From JACKDX01 sp964640175 (lineage in GTDB: Bacteria; Myxococcota_A; Polyangia; Polyangiales; GCA-016699535), in contig CAZXFW010000003.1 in the NCBI GenBank assembly GCA_964640175.1, forward strand, positions 124,001-188,000: a DNA stretch of 64,000 nucleotides, in the 5' to 3' direction. This document shows, one piece after another, positions 60,676-64,000 of the stretch (within the stretch, counting starts at the first letter, position 1; each line of letters opens with the position of its first letter). Under the pieces are notes generated by a model, which ran no database searches, was not told where the DNA came from, and saw only the letters and a program-made list of their open reading frames with translations. Made by a program: the position numbers and the translations under genes.

Positions 60676-60689
60676 ACTGACATGTCAGT
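60676..60689. promoter_or_regulatory. Perfect 14-bp palindrome, candidate TetR operator
   Basis: ACTGACATGTCAGT, exactly self-complementary, 29 bp before the first codon of the lipid operon. On the minus strand it contains CTGACA (60688 to 60683), which 17 bp later is followed by TACAAG (60665 to 60660), a passable sigma-70 promoter, so binding would block RNA polymerase. The half-site TGACA is like operators of TetR-family fatty-acid regulators. The operon's own TetR is the obvious candidate binder. Confidence 0.55.
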
Positions 60690-60828
60690 ACATATTAGAG
60701 AAAACCCATTCAACCCACTGATTTTACTTGGTTTTTACAAAAACCATCGCCTTAGAAAAGGCTTGCTCCTTCTCCGGAAACCGCTGCCGTTTACCTCGCA
60801 TGCAGTTTCCGATATGGAGAGGGGCCTT

Positions 60829-61188
60829 ATGCACACCGAAATCAAGAAAACCTTTGCCTTCGAAGCTGCCCATCGGCTCCCTCACGTGGAAGCCACCCAT
60901 AAGTGCTTCAAGCTCCATGGCCATAGCTTCCGGGTTACTTTACGAGTGCAAGGCGACCTTGACCCTATTAAAGGTTGGATTGTGGATTTCTCGGCATTGA
61001 CGGATGCCTGGCGGCCGTTACACCAACAACTCGACCATCAATTGCTTAATGAGATTGCAGGGTTAGAAAACCCCACGAGTGAGCTCCTTGCGCATTGGAT
61101 TGCAGGGCGTATTCAAATCCAGGGAGCACGTTTGAGCTCCGTCACCGTGCATGAAACCTGTATGGCAAGCGCCACAGTTTTCCTATAA
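60829..61188 (+). CDS. queD: 6-carboxy-tetrahydropterin synthase
   Basis: 119 residues from ATG 60829 (GGAGAGGGG just upstream); an in-frame upstream start would add 49 non-family residues. Makes 6-carboxy-tetrahydropterin from dihydroneopterin triphosphate, a step to queuosine. Zinc histidines are in EAAHRLPH and KLHGHSFRV, the catalytic Cys in HKCFKLHGH, and the Glu in VHETCMAS. Also VDFSALTDAWRPLHQQLDHQ. The start 12 nt before the next gene suggests an operon with the phosphatase, though the functions differ. Confidence 0.93.
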   Translation: MHTEIKKTFAFEAAHRLPHVEATHKCFKLHGHSFRVTLRVQGDLDPIKGWIVDFSALTDAWRPLHQQLDHQLLNEIAGLENPTSELLAHWIAGRIQIQGARLSSVTVHETCMASATVFL

Positions 61189-61200
61189 AACCCCTCCCGC

Positions 61201-62820
61201 ATGACTGCTCGACGACATAGTGTTTACGGCATTGCATGGTGTCTAGCCATCTTGTTGAGCGGGTGTGGCGGCAGCGCTCCTGCACCGTCTTCTGTACCAC
61301 CCAAGAAGCATTCACATGCACCGTTAGTCGTAAGCATTGTCATCGATCAACTGGGCTCATGGGCTCTGGAACGCTACTTGCCTTATCTTCACGAAAACGG
61401 CCTTATCAAACGCATCGTCAGCCAAGGCGCCTTTTATGAACACTCGCAGTACAGCTACGCTGGGACGTCCACCGCACCCGGACACGCCACCATTTATACA
61501 GGACGGCTGCCCCGTGATCATGGCGTGTATGCCAACCGCGCATGGCATCCTGAACTAGGCCAATGGCTTAGCATTGTCGACGACCAAACCCATCGCATCT
61601 TCGAAACTCACGATGAGTTTGCTGGACCAAACGTGTTGCGTGTACCTACGGTGGGAGACCTTCTGAAAACGTCTAGCCAAAACCAAGCCAAAGTCGTGTC
61701 TGTATCGCTCAAACCATGGCCAGCCATCGCCTCAGGCGGCAAACAAGCCGATCTAGTGGCCTGGTACAACTTAACAGGTGAGATGACCACCTCCACCTTT
61801 TACGCATCCTCCATGCCAGAATGGATAACAGCCTGGAACCGTGAGCACCCAGTCACGCAGTACATGGACGTCTGGTCTGCAGACGATCCCACATTGCTAG
61901 AACGGCTCGTTGGCAACGACGTCAAACCTGGCGAATCCCCTTACTACGGATGGACTACAGCGTTTCCTCACGACCCGCGTACGAGCACATCTCCCAATGA
62001 AGCATTTTCGTTAACGCCTCAGAGTGTCTCCTATCTATTGGACTTCAGCCGTGCAGCCGTGACCCATTACCACATGGGAGAGGATGCAGTGGCAGACTTA
62101 TTGATGATCTCTGTATCCACCACCGATAAAATAGGCCATGCGTTTGGTAACGAATCCTGGGAATACGTTGACAACCTTATTCGCACTGACCACATGCTTG
62201 GTACGTTTATTAAGGAATTGGAACAACGTTTTCCTGTTGCCGTCGTAGTGACTTCAGATCATGGAGCAACTCCTATTCCTGAACAATCCACAAAAGCCTC
62301 TGCAGCCAGAATCAAAAGCAAAGACTTTCTTGGCACGATCACTGCGGTTGCCAGCCAACATCTTGGCGAAGGTCAATGGATTGGACCCCTCGACGGTGCC
62401 TATGTCGTGTTTGGTCCTAGTGTCAAAACACCTGCTCAACGACACACATTGGTGACTGAAATTCAAAAAACCCTCAAAAAAGATAAACGCATTTGGGCTG
62501 TCTACGATTTGGACAGCCTAAAAACCGCAAAAGAACCCTCTGACGCCATTGAGGCTGCCGTCTGGAGAAGCACACCCTCCGATATCAACGCCAGTCTTTA
62601 CATTGTGCCTGCAGAAAATGTGCTCTTCCGCCTGGACGCTGGAACAACCCATGGTTCCCCTTGGCGTTACGATCGTGAAGTGCCGGTGTTGATCAAAGCT
62701 CCAGGAATCACTACAAGCCGGCACACAAACCCTGTCGATCAAATTCGTGTAGCGGCAACTCTTGCTGACTTGCTTGGGATTGCACCGCCTCAACCCACAG
62801 TTCCATCGTTACTCCAATGA
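61201..62820 (+). CDS. Alkaline-phosphatase-superfamily (PafA-like) lipoprotein
   Basis: 539 residues. Lipobox LLSGC, then Pro/Ser-rich linker. The catalytic domain starts VVSIVIDQLGSWAL with a metal Asp; the nucleophile is Thr91 in GTSTAPGHATIYTGRLPRDH, and later metal ligands appear in SVSTTDKIGHAFG and VTSDHGATPIPE. This fits PafA-type phosphate-irrepressible alkaline phosphatases or phosphodiesterases in the periplasm or outer membrane. The ATGA overlap with cysD (4 nt) couples their translation. Confidence 0.88.
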   Translation: MTARRHSVYGIAWCLAILLSGCGGSAPAPSSVPPKKHSHAPLVVSIVIDQLGSWALERYLPYLHENGLIKRIVSQGAFYEHSQYSYAGTSTAPGHATIYTGRLPRDHGVYANRAWHPELGQWLSIVDDQTHRIFETHDEFAGPNVLRVPTVGDLLKTSSQNQAKVVSVSLKPWPAIASGGKQADLVAWYNLTGEMTTSTFYASSMPEWITAWNREHPVTQYMDVWSADDPTLLERLVGNDVKPGESPYYGWTTAFPHDPRTSTSPNEAFSLTPQSVSYLLDFSRAAVTHYHMGEDAVADLLMISVSTTDKIGHAFGNESWEYVDNLIRTDHMLGTFIKELEQRFPVAVVVTSDHGATPIPEQSTKASAARIKSKDFLGTITAVASQHLGEGQWIGPLDGAYVVFGPSVKTPAQRHTLVTEIQKTLKKDKRIWAVYDLDSLKTAKEPSDAIEAAVWRSTPSDINASLYIVPAENVLFRLDAGTTHGSPWRYDREVPVLIKAPGITTSRHTNPVDQIRVAATLADLLGIAPPQPTVPSLLQ

Positions 62821-63737
62821 CCCCTTTTCCTGTTTCATCCCGGCTTAGCCATCTGGCACAACTCGAAGCCGAGAGTATTCACATCATTCGTGAAGCCGCT
62901 TCTGAATTTGATAAGCCCGTGATGTTGTACTCCATTGGCAAAGATTCCTCTGTCATGCTGCATTTGGCTAAAAAGGCTTTTCATCCCGCACCCTTACCTT
63001 TCCCTCTTCTACACATCGATACCACCTGGAAATTCCGTGAAATGATTGCATTTCGAGACCATGTGGCTCAACAACCAGGCATTCGTCTTTTGGTCCACAG
63101 CAACGCCGAAGGCGTGAAACAAAACATCAATCCATTTGACCACGGAAGCAGCACGTACACGACTGTCATGAAAACCCAGGCGCTTGTCCAAGCATTAACG
63201 GAGCATGCTTTTGATTGTGCGTTTGGAGGCGCTCGACGGGACGAAGAAAAATCCCGTGCCAAAGAACGGATCTACTCCTTTAGAGATCGTTTTCAGCAAT
63301 GGGATCCTAAAAACCAACGTCCCGAAGTATGGGATTTATACAATGGACGTATCCGCAAAGGCGAAAGCGTGCGAGTGTTTCCACTATCCAATTGGACCGA
63401 ACTGGATGTGTGGCTCTACGCCTGGGCTGAACAGCTTTCTGTCGTGCCCCTCTATTTTGCCAAGGAACGCCCTGTCGTAGAGCGTGATGGAACCTGGATT
63501 ATGGTGGATGACAAACGTATGCGCCTTTTGCCCAATGAAACTCCGCAAATGAAACGGGTTAGATTCCGCACATTGGGGTGTTATCCCCTCTCAGGAGCTG
63601 TGGAATCCGATGCGGATACCATGCCCAAACTCATTCAAGAGATGTTGTTAAGTCGCTTCTCCGAACGTCAAGGACGATTGATTGACTTTGATGCCGAAGG
63701 ATCCATGGAACTCAAAAAACGTGAAGGCTATTTCTAA
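62817..63737 (+). CDS. cysD: Sulfate adenylyltransferase subunit 2
   Basis: 306 residues. Forms adenosine 5'-phosphosulfate from ATP and sulfate together with the GTPase CysN encoded next. PAPS-reductase-like fold with the PP-loop YSIGKDSSVMLHLAKKAF, HIDTTWKFREMI, FGGARRDEEKSRAKERIYS and FPLSNWTELDVWLY. The C-terminal FRTLGCYPLSGAVES is typical. Overlaps the upstream phosphatase gene by 4 nt and cysN by 1 nt (TAATG). Confidence 0.97.
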   Translation: MTPFPVSSRLSHLAQLEAESIHIIREAASEFDKPVMLYSIGKDSSVMLHLAKKAFHPAPLPFPLLHIDTTWKFREMIAFRDHVAQQPGIRLLVHSNAEGVKQNINPFDHGSSTYTTVMKTQALVQALTEHAFDCAFGGARRDEEKSRAKERIYSFRDRFQQWDPKNQRPEVWDLYNGRIRKGESVRVFPLSNWTELDVWLYAWAEQLSVVPLYFAKERPVVERDGTWIMVDDKRMRLLPNETPQMKRVRFRTLGCYPLSGAVESDADTMPKLIQEMLLSRFSERQGRLIDFDAEGSMELKKREGYF

Positions 63738-64000
63738 TGTCGAGCGAACAGGATCAGATCCAATCCAACATTGAAGCATACCTTCAAACCTATTTGGATA
63801 AAGATCTCCTCCGCTTTGTTGCAGTAGGATCTGTTGATGATGGCAAGTCCACCCTTATCGGACGATTGCTACATGACACGGGTGTAGTTTACGAAGACCA
63901 ACTTCAAGCCGTAAAGCAAGCTACCACGATGGAAGGAGAGGAAATTGATTTTTCACTTTTCACAGATGGTCTTCGCGCAGAACGAGAGCAAGGGATCACC
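63737..64000 (+). CDS. cysN: Sulfate adenylyltransferase subunit 1, N-terminal part (cut by window edge)
   Basis: 88 codons visible to the edge. GTPase P-loop in AVGSVDDGKSTLIGRLLHD and the switch region FTDGLRAEREQGIT, exactly the start of CysN. Whether an APS kinase (CysC) domain is fused at the C-terminus cannot be seen here. Start overlaps the cysD stop by 1 nt. Confidence 0.95.
   Translation, partial: MSSEQDQIQSNIEAYLQTYLDKDLLRFVAVGSVDDGKSTLIGRLLHDTGVVYEDQLQAVKQATTMEGEEIDFSLFTDGLRAEREQGIT

Noticed and set aside
60682..60828. N-terminal extension of QueD from ATG 60682
   Set aside because: ATG 60829 has an excellent ribosome site and matches the family start; the upstream ATG lies inside the palindrome and the extra 49 residues are not family-like.

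Overview
This window looks like chromosomal DNA of a Gram-negative deltaproteobacterium-type organism, most likely Myxococcota or a near relative. The evidence is an unusual density of lipobox-bearing exported proteins, a trypsin-like lipoprotein ending in a GC - membrane helix - Arg-Arg tail like the MYXO-CTERM sorting signal, a delta-60-repeat-type protein, a near-perfect sigma-54 promoter, and large sensor-kinase and lipid genes. No rRNA, tRNA, CRISPR array, insertion sequence or prophage is visible.

Layout. 1-711: 5' part of a uvrA-like gene, leftward and cut by the window edge. 889-7837: a surface and housekeeping mix with two trypsin-like lipoproteins, pcm, a SpoIID-domain protein, a small coiled-coil lipoprotein behind a sigma-54 promoter, pyruvoyl arginine decarboxylase, an orphan lipoprotein and a CBS protein. 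7940-12602: accessory stretch with two VapBC modules (both antitoxins apparently read from leaderless mRNAs), a hemerythrin-like protein, a large unknown exported protein with amidoligase-like motifs, and a GFA/CENP-V zinc protein. 12756-22723: the branched-chain amino acid super-operon ilvB-ilvN-ilvC-leuA-leuC-leuD-cimA-leuB, preceded by an Ile/Val/Leu-rich leader peptide and mutually exclusive antiterminator and terminator hairpins. Because cimA and leuA sit together and share leuCD/leuB, isoleucine is probably made from pyruvate via citramalate.

22811-36683: a small membrane protein, a DTP-repeat lipoprotein, inorganic pyrophosphatase, a zinc-finger/LemA/M48-protease trio, a DUF5060 glycosidase-like lipoprotein, an outer-membrane barrel, a delta-60-like lipoprotein, acetoacetyl-CoA synthetase overlapping a bacterial Elp3, an SMP-30-like lipoprotein and a DUF924 protein. 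36694-49097: a GAF-PAS-GAF histidine kinase, an envelope-stress trio (DUF883-like, holin-like, membrane-anchored coiled coil), a gamma-carbonic-anhydrase-like hexapeptide protein, ppc, a rhodanese, a PlsC-type acyltransferase and an AddA/RecB-like helicase-nuclease.

49094-60647 is the most interesting part: eleven leftward genes, nearly all overlapping by 1-4 nt, encoding a degenerate HAD protein, a fatty acyl-CoA reductase, a thioester-reductase-like SDR, a polysaccharide-pyruvyl-transferase-family protein, two acyl-CoA/ACP ligases, an enoyl-CoA hydratase, an acyl carrier protein, a diacylglycerol-kinase-like protein, a PlsC acyltransferase and a TetR regulator. A perfect 14-bp palindrome lies just upstream of the first gene. 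I read it as a dedicated pathway for an unusual alcohol- or ether-containing, possibly pyruvylated lipid. 60829-64000: queD, an alkaline-phosphatase-superfamily lipoprotein, cysD and the start of cysN.

All calls come from reading the sequence; no database search was run.
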